From: CAVZBT01 sp963773605
GTDB lineage: Bacteria > Acidobacteriota > UBA6911
Assembly (NCBI GenBank): GCA_963773605.1
Contig: CAVZBT010000006.1
Coordinates: 310,001 to 374,000, forward strand
Direction: 5' to 3'
DNA: 64,000 nucleotides
Position 1 is the stretch's first letter; the number at the start of each line of letters is the position of its first letter. The position numbers and the translations under genes are program-made. Of this stretch, positions 46,030 through 54,298 are shown in pieces. The notes beneath the pieces were generated by a model. It was not told where the DNA came from. It saw only the letters and a list, made by a program, of their open reading frames with translations, and made no database searches.

Positions 46030-46047
46030 TTGGGTATAGAAACCCAA
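46030..46047. promoter_or_regulatory. Palindromic enhancer site of small RNA gene 2 (TTGGGT-N6-ACCCAA)
   Basis: A perfect 6-bp inverted repeat with a 6-nt spacer, further extended by AA/TT outside. Its centre lies 122 bp upstream of the -12 GC of the promoter at 46147. The site pairs with the one at 45734 to define the motif TTGGRT-N6-ACCCAA. Confidence 0.72.
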
Positions 46048-46146
46048 ATTAAGGCCTTGTTAGAAACCAGGGCCAAGCGGGTCTGTTTTCTTCAACGTCT
46101 TATACGGCAATCACTTATGATCTGGTGCGGGGGCCTGCCTGGACCG

Positions 46147-46162
46147 TGGTGCAAAGTGTGCT
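46147..46162 (+). promoter_or_regulatory. Sigma-54-type promoter of small RNA gene 2
   Basis: TGGTGCAAAGTGTGCT keeps the invariant GG-N10-GC and flanking TGG and TGCT but differs from promoter 1 at six inner positions. It ends exactly 12 nt before CGGATAGAGCAAAG, the same distance as in copy 1. It is expected to be weaker than promoter 1. Confidence 0.75.
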
Positions 46163-46174
46163 TAAAAATAACCA

Positions 46175-46303
46175 CGGATAGAGCAAAGTACAACCCAAAG
46201 AAGGAGAATCGTTCCGACATACAACCTCCTTTCCACCCTAATACCCACCTACACCCGAGCGGCGCCCTTCCTCTTCCCGGAGGAAGGGCGCTGGTGTTTT
46301 AGG
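46175..46303 (+). ncRNA. Sigma-54-dependent small RNA 2 (tandem homologue)
   Basis: This second copy starts with the same CGGATAGAGCAAAG and ends with the same 79-nt block. About 26 nt are added in the 5' part. Despite that insertion P1 is kept by new sequence (AAGGAG 46201-46206 with CTCCTT 46226-46231). P2 is a perfect 12-bp stem (46262-46273 with 46280-46291), followed by TGGTGTTTT. The C-rich stretch CCACCCTAATACCC with ACCTACACCC is kept. Re-formation of P1 by different bases suggests selection on structure. Together the two genes resemble other multi-copy sigma-54 small RNA systems such as Qrr or CrcZ/CrcX in organisation, not in sequence. Confidence 0.78.
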
Positions 46304-46490
46304 GCTCACCGAATACTCACCTGCTACCCGTGGAGAGGGCCCCTGGCTCCCAACGATCTTCGAGTGCCCTGGAATCGGACGTCATTGGGGTTGCGGCTTG
46401 CTGGCAACTTCTTATACCGCCGTGACGGCAGACCCCGGTTCGAGCCGCCACAGGCGGCGGATTGCCCAGATCAGGAAACCGCAACGCGGC

Positions 46491-46530
46491 CAAGTGGGCG
46501 GGGACGGCCCGGGCCCGACGCGGCCCACGG
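46491..46530 (-). repeat. Dispersed intergenic repeat, family A, short copy
   Basis: CAAGTGGGCGGGGACGGCCC directly joined to GGGCCCGACGCGGCCCACGG contains both ends of the family-A repeat without the centre. It looks like an internal deletion derivative and sits just after the stop of the cytochrome c gene. Confidence 0.58.
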
Positions 46531-46545
46531 GTTATTTCTTCTGAG

Positions 46546-46971
46546 CTATTTCTTCTGAATGGATTCGAGGTAGGCGGCCAGCTGCTGGACCTCGCCCGGC
46601 ATGCCAGGCTGGCCCGTGCGGCGGAATCTCTTCCCCCAAACCGGCATCTGGCGGCTGCCGTGGCCGACGGCATACTTCTCGCCGTCGATCCAGTCCATGA
46701 TCTTCTCTGTGGGGAAGCCGTGGTACTTGCGTGCGACGGCGGTGAGGTCGGCGGGAGCGACTTTCAATGCCGAGGCTGCCGGGCCGTCACCGGCCCCATC
46801 CCTGCCGTGACACGACACGCAGTGTTGCAGATAAAGCTCGTGTCCCTTTTTCACGGCATCCGCGTGGTTTGTCGCCTGGGGCTGCTGGGCCAAAGCGACG
46901 AGGGCACCCGACAGAAAAACTGAGGCGGTGGTCAGGAGTCTGGCCCTGCCGCTTGGCGCGCTTTGGGGCAT
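46546..46971 (-). CDS. Small class I cytochrome c
   Basis: A 141-residue periplasmic monoheme cytochrome. The signal peptide (ARLLTTASVFLSGALVALAQ) is followed by HCVSCHGRDGAGDGPAA with one CxxCH heme site (about residue 51) and the axial methionine in RQMPVWGKRF. The fold resembles cbb3-oxidase or alcohol-dehydrogenase cytochrome subunits. It is the last gene of the decaheme/porin operon, 15 bp after the porin stop, and may shuttle electrons in the periplasm. Confidence 0.9.
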   Translation of the reverse strand: MPQSAPSGRARLLTTASVFLSGALVALAQQPQATNHADAVKKGHELYLQHCVSCHGRDGAGDGPAASALKVAPADLTAVARKYHGFPTEKIMDWIDGEKYAVGHGSRQMPVWGKRFRRTGQPGMPGEVQQLAAYLESIQKK

Positions 46972-46986
46972 GAACTCTCTCCCCCG

Positions 46987-49155
46987 TCAATACAGGTAGG
47001 CTATCGAGAACGTCACCAGGTGCGTGTGGAAATCCTGGAAACCGCGCGGATCACGGTCGATCCGGGTCCCGCCGAAGGGCGCTTTCTCGTTATACCCGAA
47101 ATACTGCCAGTAGGTTTTGAACGCCAGACGGTGTTGCAGCGGGACCGTGAGCTCCGCAAACGGCTGGTGGTAGTTCAGCGGCGCGGTTCCGCTATTGATA
47201 ATTCCTCGATAGCCGAAGTCGATGCGGGATCCTCGGTATATGCCGATCCCTGCGCTGCCGCCCAGACCATGAGTCCTCTCGTCAAAGAGGGACCGGTCCA
47301 GCTGGAGAGTTTGGGGGAGCAGGATGGAGATGTCCGAATAAATGCTGGAGCGGGAATAATCCAGGCTCACGTGAAAGCGGTCGGTCGGGTCGTAGTTGAG
47401 TTCGACGCTGTAGTTGCGGTTGTGCGACCGGAGATCGATATCCTCCTGGTTGTTGCTGTTGCGCAGACCCCAGATCCTGCCGGTCGTACTGAAATGGCGC
47501 CACGAGCCGACCCGCCAGTCAAACCGGAACTGGTCGAAATTGAGGAGATCCGTCCGGGTAAGCGTTCCATTCGTGTCGTTCTTTTCGTAATCAAAGCCCA
47601 AACGCAGCCAGCGGGCCCTCCGGTACGTCACCCCGACGATGCCGGTGTTCTGAGAGTACGAGGAGCTGTCTCCTTCGATCGGGTCGTCGCCCTCCGAGTC
47701 GCCCACGGTGGCATCCGCATTCGTATAACGATAGCCACCGCGGACGCCGAAGCCCCACCCGAGGTCGAACTCGGCCTCGACGAGGTTGCGCAGCCGGTTA
47801 AACGCAAGGTAGGAACGGGCCAAGTCGGTAATTGTCGTGTCGCTCGTAGGTCCCGGCCCGGCCAGCGAGCGGGAACCATAGAAAATCGACGCCAGCAGAG
47901 CCGAACCGCTCGTGTGATTGTTGCGGCTCTCGAACTGGTCGATGAGAGTCAGCCGGCTGAAGGGGGAGAACTCGACCAGGAAGCTGCCGTTGTGGTCGGG
48001 GCGCTTCGCGTGCGTATCGAAGTTGTCCAGGCCAGCCGAGTAGACCAGCCGTTCGGCAAGGTTGGCGAATGCCCCCGATACTACCTCTCCGTAGCTGGAG
48101 TCGAGGTCGGCCATCGAATAGATGTAGCGGCCGGTAACCTTCAGCGACCTGAAGGGCGTAAATTTCGCGACGAGTTTGGTGAACGGCAGCGTGGTGCGGT
48201 CGTGATAGCCGCGGCCCAGGGAGGTCAGAAAAACCGGGTTGCCCAGGAACCGCGCGTTCGGGTTGTTGCCGCTGTTCGGTCCCGAATCGACGCCAGTGTC
48301 GTTGCGCAGGGTTCGATAACCCTGCTCGACCGTCAGGGTCGTCTTGGGCAGCGAGATTTCGACGCCGCCCCTGTAGTCGTCCGAGGAGTAACGCCAGTTG
48401 GTCTCGACCAGGAATTCATTCCCGGTGAATTCGGTCGTGGTGAAACCGGGACCGAAGCCGGAACTGCGCGTGTAACCGACGAAAGGTCGCACCCTGCTGT
48501 TGGGGAACAGGCGCAGCTCGAAGTCGCTTGTGCGGTAGGTGACGTTCAGGCTGTGTTGGCCGACATCGATGCCCCGGGTGAGCAGCAGCGGGTTGGCGTA
48601 TTGCGGCAGAAAGTTGTAGTAGTTCAGGTTACGGTAGTCCGCCCGAAACTCGTACTTGTCCGACAGCCCGACGTTGACCCGGACGGTGTTGTACGGATCG
48701 CCCCCCCAGCTGTTGGCCGAAATATCCAACCGGTCGAACAGCGAGCCGGCGCCGTGGTTGGAACGTAACGAGAAGTTCGACCGCAGCAGTTTCGGGCCGC
48801 TCCCAAGATTGACCATGCTCCGGTAGACATCCGTGTTGCCGGTAACGTCCGAACGCCAGCGGTACCCGAGCTCGACATCCGCGTGTCCCTGGTAAGGGCC
48901 GAGGGTGAAGCCTTCCTCGGTGGGAGTCTCGGGGCTCTGGGTCGGAGCCATGATCTGCCCATCCCTCTTTGCCTGGAGCGGTTCCTTGGGCGGCTCCTTC
49001 GGAGGTTCCGGCTGTGCCTGCTGTTTCTCCTTCTGTGTCGGGGCCGTTTGTGCCGAGACAGGCGCCGCCACAGCGGCCAGCAGCAGTATCAATGTCGCGG
49101 TGGTCAAGTACGCGGTTCGAGCGGTGATCGACATATATTGACGAGCCATGCGCAT
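46987..49155 (-). CDS. MtrB/PioB-like outer-membrane beta-barrel porin of a porin-cytochrome conduit
   Basis: A 722-residue exported protein. A signal peptide (TAYLTTATLILLLAAVAAPVSAQ) and a Pro/Lys/Glu-rich linker precede a long series of amphipathic strands rich in Tyr, Arg and Asn (ADVELGYRWRSDV, YEFRADYRNLNYYNFLPQYA, GVRGGYRYTNADA, RLAFKTYWQYFGYN). The C-terminus is the aromatic FSIAYLY, a usual barrel-assembly signal. Size and the adjacent MtrA- and MtrC-like decahemes identify it as the sheath porin through which MtrA passes. The N-terminal CxxC pair of Shewanella MtrB is not present. ATG 49155 is preceded by AGGAG. Confidence 0.85.
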   Translation of the reverse strand: MRMARQYMSITARTAYLTTATLILLLAAVAAPVSAQTAPTQKEKQQAQPEPPKEPPKEPLQAKRDGQIMAPTQSPETPTEEGFTLGPYQGHADVELGYRWRSDVTGNTDVYRSMVNLGSGPKLLRSNFSLRSNHGAGSLFDRLDISANSWGGDPYNTVRVNVGLSDKYEFRADYRNLNYYNFLPQYANPLLLTRGIDVGQHSLNVTYRTSDFELRLFPNSRVRPFVGYTRSSGFGPGFTTTEFTGNEFLVETNWRYSSDDYRGGVEISLPKTTLTVEQGYRTLRNDTGVDSGPNSGNNPNARFLGNPVFLTSLGRGYHDRTTLPFTKLVAKFTPFRSLKVTGRYIYSMADLDSSYGEVVSGAFANLAERLVYSAGLDNFDTHAKRPDHNGSFLVEFSPFSRLTLIDQFESRNNHTSGSALLASIFYGSRSLAGPGPTSDTTITDLARSYLAFNRLRNLVEAEFDLGWGFGVRGGYRYTNADATVGDSEGDDPIEGDSSSYSQNTGIVGVTYRRARWLRLGFDYEKNDTNGTLTRTDLLNFDQFRFDWRVGSWRHFSTTGRIWGLRNSNNQEDIDLRSHNRNYSVELNYDPTDRFHVSLDYSRSSIYSDISILLPQTLQLDRSLFDERTHGLGGSAGIGIYRGSRIDFGYRGIINSGTAPLNYHQPFAELTVPLQHRLAFKTYWQYFGYNEKAPFGGTRIDRDPRGFQDFHTHLVTFSIAYLY

Positions 49156-49177
49156 CACGGTTTTAGCTCCTGTGTCC

Positions 49178-50107
49178 TTACCTGAGGAAGTTCACGGTTG
49201 CATTGGAGCCGTGGATCTTCACGTGACAGGTAGTGCAATTCTGGAACCGGGGGCTGCGGATGTCGTGGAACGCCGGCGGCGAGGCGCCTAGGACACCGTG
49301 GCTGGTCGTGTGACATTCGAGGCAAACCGCCCGCACCGTAGCGCGCACGAGCATTTTAGGGTTGTTAGACCCGTGGGGCTGATGGCAGGCCTGGCAATCG
49401 CGTATCACGACCGGAGCGTGCTCGAAAACGAACGGGCCCTCCTTGTCGGTGTGGCACTTGAGGCAGGGAGAATCACCGAAGCTGGTGGTCCGGACCTGGC
49501 GCGCGTCGATCCCGCTGTGGGGCTGATGGCAATCGGTGCAGCGCATCGAGTTTTCGCGCACCCGGTGATGGAAAGGCTTGGAGAAGTCGGTGCGGCTCTG
49601 CACGTGGCAGCTGAAGCAGAGGTTGTTGACCGCCTGCTGCAGCAGGCTGGTCGTCGGGGCTGCGTGGTGGACGCGATGGCAATCGGAACAGGAAAGCCCG
49701 AACTTCGCGTGCGCGCTGCCGGCGAAGCCGTTCACTTCCCGGTGCTTCCGGTGACAGGTCAGGCACTGCTCGTTGTAGAGCTTTTTGGCCTGGTCCCTGA
49801 AAGTGATGATCTTGGTGCGGTCGCCGTCGTTGGTCGCGTGGGCTTCCCCGGGTCCGTGGCACGATTCGCACGAGTTCTTCATGTTGAACTTCGGGCTCTT
49901 CTCGAGCACGGCGTGGGGATTTTTGTCAAAGGCTTTTACCACGTCTTCGTGGCAGACGGCACAATCGTCGTTGTTGACGCTCCCGGCCGTTGGGGAAGTC
50001 CCCTGAGGGGGATTCTGGGCCGGCGCTTGCGCGCCGGCCAGAATCCCCGCCAGGACGAACAGGGTGGAAGACAAAAGCGTGATCTGCAGAACACGTTTTG
50101 AGGTCAT
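49178..50107 (-). CDS. Periplasmic decaheme cytochrome c, MtrA/DmsE/PioA family
   Basis: A 309-residue protein with a signal peptide (VLQITLLSSTLFVLAGILAGA) and ten CxxCH motifs: CAVCH, CESCH, CLTCH, CSDCH, CFSCH, CTDCH, CLKCH, CQACH, CLECH and CTTCH. Spacing and surrounding residues (SCESCHGPGEAHA, LSCSDCHRVHHA, RCTDCHQPHSG, DCQACHQPHG) match the MtrA/DmsE family, a 10-heme wire that carries electrons from periplasm into the MtrB barrel. It is 6 bp after the decaheme gene ending at 50114 and 22 bp before the porin gene, so all are co-transcribed. The frame is intact. Confidence 0.95.
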   Translation of the reverse strand: MTSKRVLQITLLSSTLFVLAGILAGAQAPAQNPPQGTSPTAGSVNNDDCAVCHEDVVKAFDKNPHAVLEKSPKFNMKNSCESCHGPGEAHATNDGDRTKIITFRDQAKKLYNEQCLTCHRKHREVNGFAGSAHAKFGLSCSDCHRVHHAAPTTSLLQQAVNNLCFSCHVQSRTDFSKPFHHRVRENSMRCTDCHQPHSGIDARQVRTTSFGDSPCLKCHTDKEGPFVFEHAPVVIRDCQACHQPHGSNNPKMLVRATVRAVCLECHTTSHGVLGASPPAFHDIRSPRFQNCTTCHVKIHGSNATVNFLR

Positions 50108-50113
50108 AGTAAC

Positions 50114-52141
50114 CTATCGGGCGTGTGCCTTTGTCACTGCGACATCGGCACCTTCCTTGTGGCAGACCGAGCAGGCTTCTCCGAACGTCGCCGTGTTGAC
50201 GAACGCATGAGCGGCCGAGTCCACCGAGTCGTGACACCCGAGGCAAGCCGCCGACGTGGGCTTCATGGGACTCCAGAAGCCGCGCGGCGTCTCGGAAGAG
50301 GTGACCGAGGCAGGAAGTGGTACCTGGTAAGAGGTCCCGACGTGACAGCCGAGACAATTGCGGCGGTCGCCCGGGTAACCGACTTCATTGAAGTTGATTG
50401 CGTTGTTGCCGAATCCGTAGACCGTGTAGTCGTTCGCCAGCTCCGCCCCCGTGTGGATCTTATGAATCATGATCTTCATATCGATCGCTTCGGCGGGGAG
50501 GACAGCCGCTGATCTTCGGGCTGCATCCGTGGTCGCCGGGTTGTGGCAGACCACGCACGCTTCGATCTTGTTCCGGTTGTTACCGTGCAGCTGCAGTTTG
50601 TCGTGGCATTTGTTGCACTTCGCCAGATCGACCACAGCGCGCCGGTTCTCCAACGTGCCGGTCACCGCAAACGGCTTTACTACGTTATCAAATGCGTCGC
50701 GGTAGCTCAACTGCTTGTCGGTGCCGGGATTGAGGGTGGCGTTGAGATAGCCCTCCGCCTCCACTACGTAGGTGCCCGTGGCCGTCGCCGGGATCACCCC
50801 TTTGAACGTGTAGGTAGACACACCATCGGCGTACGCCGCGGTGTTTGCCGCCTCGCTCAAGTACCAGCGGTAATCCGAGGTCGGGCCTGCGATTGTCAGT
50901 GACAGGCGGCCCGAGGTCCCGCCCATGATGGAGGGAGCAATTGCTTTGCCGGTCTTATCCGTGACCTTGAACTTGACGGTCGGGGACTGACCTGCGGCCG
51001 TGTCGGTCACTTCCAGCATTTCAAACTTGGGGTTGAACAACTGCTTGGACTTGTAGGGGGGGATGTGGGCGCCCGCGATGGTCGCGTCGTATTCGTATTC
51101 GCTCTCCGGCCAATGGCAATTGGCGCAGTAGCGGTCGTCGGGCTGGGGGCCGGCTACGTGGTTCTTGCCGCTCTTCCAGTCGATGTTGTCGTGGCAGGAA
51201 CCGCACGTGTCCTGGGTCGGGTTGAGCAGCCAGTTGTTGACCTGGGTCGTATCCCTGTGGCAGGTCGTGCAGTTTCGGATGTCTTGCGGGAAAACGACAT
51301 CGGAGTAATCATTGACGCTCTGGTTGTTGCCGATGATTTGGTAGTGCTGCCCGGCCTGCACGCTGGGCAGGTCCGCGCCCATATGGATCTTGTGCGTCAT
51401 CACCTTCATGTCGACGGTGTTACCGGTGTCGGGGTCCTTGGTCTGCGGCGTGTGGCAGAGGTTGCAGAGCAGGACGTCCTGGCGCGAACCCCCGTGCAGC
51501 CCGAGCGGGTCATGGCACTGGTTGCACGCCGCCGTGCGCACGACGTCGCGGGTCTTCGTCACCTGGCGGCCGTCCGGGACAAAAGTGTTCATCACGTTGG
51601 TGATGTAGCGGCTGAGGCCGAACTCGCGCAGGTCGCGCACCGAGTACACACCCAACGTGTGGGTTGCGGTGGTGTCATAGGTCGCTGGTAGCGTAGTCCC
51701 GAAAGTGTACGTGTAGGTCCCGTCGCCAAGGCTCGCATACTTGCCGTTCTGATCGCTGGATGCCTGAAGCTCCGTCTTCTGCGGCCGGACCGTGTAAGCC
51801 ACATATTGCGTGGCATTCTGCGGGATGTAGGCGAAAACCCAACTGGTCGTGACGGTGCCGGGAGTGAGCGTACCGGCCCGATCCAGCGCCTGGCCCTTGT
51901 CGTCGGTGATCCTGAACGTGACGACCGGTTTCCTGTCGGCCGGAATCGTGATGCTCTGAATGGCCAGGTTTACGCCCGGGCGGATCCACACACCATCTTC
52001 GGGAGAGAGGTAAAACGCCTTCTCCATGGCACTGTAGACCTTTTCCGAGTCATCCATAAACGCGGCAATACCGAGTGCAGCTATTGAGAAGAAAGAAAGA
52101 AAGAGAAGAACCGCGGTCGGTCTCTTCGCCCTCATAGTCAT
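50114..52141 (-). CDS. Decaheme cytochrome c of the OmcA/MtrC family
   Basis: A 675-residue protein with ten CxxCH motifs in two pentaheme groups (CNQCH, CNLCH, CTTCH, CGSCH, CANCH; then CNKCH, CVVCH, CLGCH, CLGCH, CSVCH). The groups are separated by beta domains (PVVTFRITDDKGQALDRAG; PTVKFKVTDKTGKAIAPS), the OmcA/MtrC layout. Repeated MTHKIHMGADLP and MIHKIHTGAEL segments give distal heme histidines. The N-terminus has one hydrophobic segment (AVLLFLSFFSIAALGIAA) but no lipobox cysteine, unlike Shewanella MtrC. ATG 52141 has GGAGG 9 nt upstream. It would be the cell-surface terminal reductase for metals or other extracellular acceptors. Confidence 0.93.
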   Translation of the reverse strand: MTMRAKRPTAVLLFLSFFSIAALGIAAFMDDSEKVYSAMEKAFYLSPEDGVWIRPGVNLAIQSITIPADRKPVVTFRITDDKGQALDRAGTLTPGTVTTSWVFAYIPQNATQYVAYTVRPQKTELQASSDQNGKYASLGDGTYTYTFGTTLPATYDTTATHTLGVYSVRDLREFGLSRYITNVMNTFVPDGRQVTKTRDVVRTAACNQCHDPLGLHGGSRQDVLLCNLCHTPQTKDPDTGNTVDMKVMTHKIHMGADLPSVQAGQHYQIIGNNQSVNDYSDVVFPQDIRNCTTCHRDTTQVNNWLLNPTQDTCGSCHDNIDWKSGKNHVAGPQPDDRYCANCHWPESEYEYDATIAGAHIPPYKSKQLFNPKFEMLEVTDTAAGQSPTVKFKVTDKTGKAIAPSIMGGTSGRLSLTIAGPTSDYRWYLSEAANTAAYADGVSTYTFKGVIPATATGTYVVEAEGYLNATLNPGTDKQLSYRDAFDNVVKPFAVTGTLENRRAVVDLAKCNKCHDKLQLHGNNRNKIEACVVCHNPATTDAARRSAAVLPAEAIDMKIMIHKIHTGAELANDYTVYGFGNNAINFNEVGYPGDRRNCLGCHVGTSYQVPLPASVTSSETPRGFWSPMKPTSAACLGCHDSVDSAAHAFVNTATFGEACSVCHKEGADVAVTKAHAR

Positions 52142-52215
52142 AATATCGTGCCTCCGTGGCCGCCTGGGCAGCGGCTTATTCAAACCGAAAACAATAGGTA
52201 GTTCGGTGGATAAAA

Positions 52216-52231
52216 AGCAATTTTGTCACCT
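52216..52231 (-). promoter_or_regulatory. Possible sigma-54-type promoter of the decaheme/porin operon
   Basis: On the minus strand AGGTGACAAAATTGCT has GG-N10-GC and the full TTGCT of the -12 box but a poor -24 box. A half-match to the small-RNA enhancer (CTGGGT-N6-GCACAG, 52329-52346) is centred 120 bp upstream of its GC, the same distance as at the small RNA genes. It would give a leader of roughly 65 nt. Either match alone could be chance. Confidence 0.35.
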
Positions 52232-52765
52232 CTCGCACGGGTTCAGCCCAAATCGGTGGTAAGTTGCCGCAAAGTCTATGTGTTGCACTATTCAACAAGG
52301 GGTGATGAATTACTCGTCAATCGGTCGTACTGGGTCATATTGCACAGCGGCTTAGGCTTTGACGTTCCACGAGGGGGAAGTACGGGGCCGAAGAGGGTGA
52401 TTTGCCCAGCACAAACTTATGACCGCACCCGCGACCATGCTGCCGATAATCGTGGCGGTACGTCCACGCAGGAAACCACTCGCTCGTGGCAGCGCGCCAC
52501 TGAGGTTCCGGCGCCCGATTGGGGCAAAAGGCGCACAGTGGGTGTATTGGTCGCGCGCAAAACGGTCTTGTGCGGCACGCGGGGCATACCGCGAACCCGC
52601 AGATGGACGGGCGCGGGGCTGCGAGGCGATCGGTGTGACCCTGGAACGCCCGTCGAGGCTAGTGTCCGAATCGCCGGCCTAGCCCTTTGCCACTTGACCC
52701 TTGACCACTTTGCCCCTACAGTTGGCGAGCGACAAATGCAATAGTGGTAGCATCCGGGGCCCAAT
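52232..52765. other. Divergent intergenic region between the two electron-transfer operons
   Basis: This 534-bp stretch separates the start regions of two divergent operons. Open frames exist on both strands after 52417 but show no recognisable domain and no ribosome sites, so I do not call a gene. It should contain promoters for both operons; TTGCAC near 52285 is a possible -35. The last 60 bp before the Rieske ATG contain CACTTGACC-type short repetition. Confidence 0.4.
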
Positions 52766-53209
52766 ATGACTCCGCCTGACCTCGAGCCTGGCCGTCGTTC
52801 GATACTGACCTATCTTCTTGGAACGGGTACGGTTGCGACCTTGGGTGCAATCCTCTACCCGGTCATTCGATTTATGATCCCGCCGCGGATTGTGGAATCG
52901 AGTGCGGCCTCGGTTGTCGCCGCAAAGACGACGGACCTCAAACCCAACGAGGGGCGGATATTCAAGTTCGGCAGCAAACCCGGCCTCCTGGTCCAGACCG
53001 CAGAAGGGGAGTACCGGGCTTTCAGCGCGACATGTACGCATCTCGACTGCACCGTGCAGTTCCGCGCCGATGAAAAGATGATCTGGTGCGCCTGTCACAA
53101 CGGGCGTTACGACCTCACGGGCAGGAACGTCTCGGGACCGCCGCCGCGCCCGCTCGAGCAGTTCCAGGTCAACGTGCGCGGGCAGGAAATCATCGTTTCG
53201 CGAGGATAA
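52766..53209 (+). CDS. Rieske iron-sulfur protein of a cytochrome bc/b6f-type complex
   Basis: A 147-residue membrane-anchored [2Fe-2S] subunit. A Tat-like/anchor N-terminus (GRRSILTYLLGTGTVATLGA) precedes the Rieske fold with cluster motifs ATCTHLDCTV (C-x-H) and CACHNGRYDLTG (C-x-x-H), plus the Pro loop SGPPPRPLE. It takes one electron from quinol and passes it to cytochrome c. The stop is 4 bp from the cytochrome b start, so they are translationally linked. Confidence 0.95.
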   Translation: MTPPDLEPGRRSILTYLLGTGTVATLGAILYPVIRFMIPPRIVESSAASVVAAKTTDLKPNEGRIFKFGSKPGLLVQTAEGEYRAFSATCTHLDCTVQFRADEKMIWCACHNGRYDLTGRNVSGPPPRPLEQFQVNVRGQEIIVSRG

Positions 53210-53213
53210 GATC

Positions 53214-54288
<1,075 letters not shown>

Positions 54289-54298
54289 GACCGTTTCC

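Noticed and set aside
45877..46303. Reading the duplicated blocks on the minus strand as a tandem 5' leader or metal riboswitch of the CDF exporter
   Set aside because: The minus strand does have AAAGGAGG followed by ATG in each copy and lies upstream of the CDF gene. However, both blocks begin exactly 12 nt after GG-N10-GC elements with matching enhancers on the plus strand, and the T-rich end follows P2 on the plus strand. No NiCo or yybP-ykoY riboswitch features were seen.
46430..46470. A tRNA-like T-arm (GGTTCGAGCC)
   Set aside because: The flanking bases do not form T-arm or acceptor stems, and no anticodon arm is found upstream. No tRNA or rRNA gene was identified anywhere in the window.
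46963..48768. Long open frame on the plus strand opposite the MtrB-like porin
   Set aside because: It is the GC-driven complement of a clear signal-peptide and beta-barrel gene, has no ribosome site and shows no domain. The same applies to long frames opposite the kinase (42522-44480), the Gfo/Idh gene (12056-13789) and the CRTAC1-like gene.
52417..52764. A gene in the region between the electron-transfer operons
   Set aside because: Open frames on both strands overlap each other, lack ribosome sites and resemble no family. The sequence is GC-rich enough to give such frames by chance.
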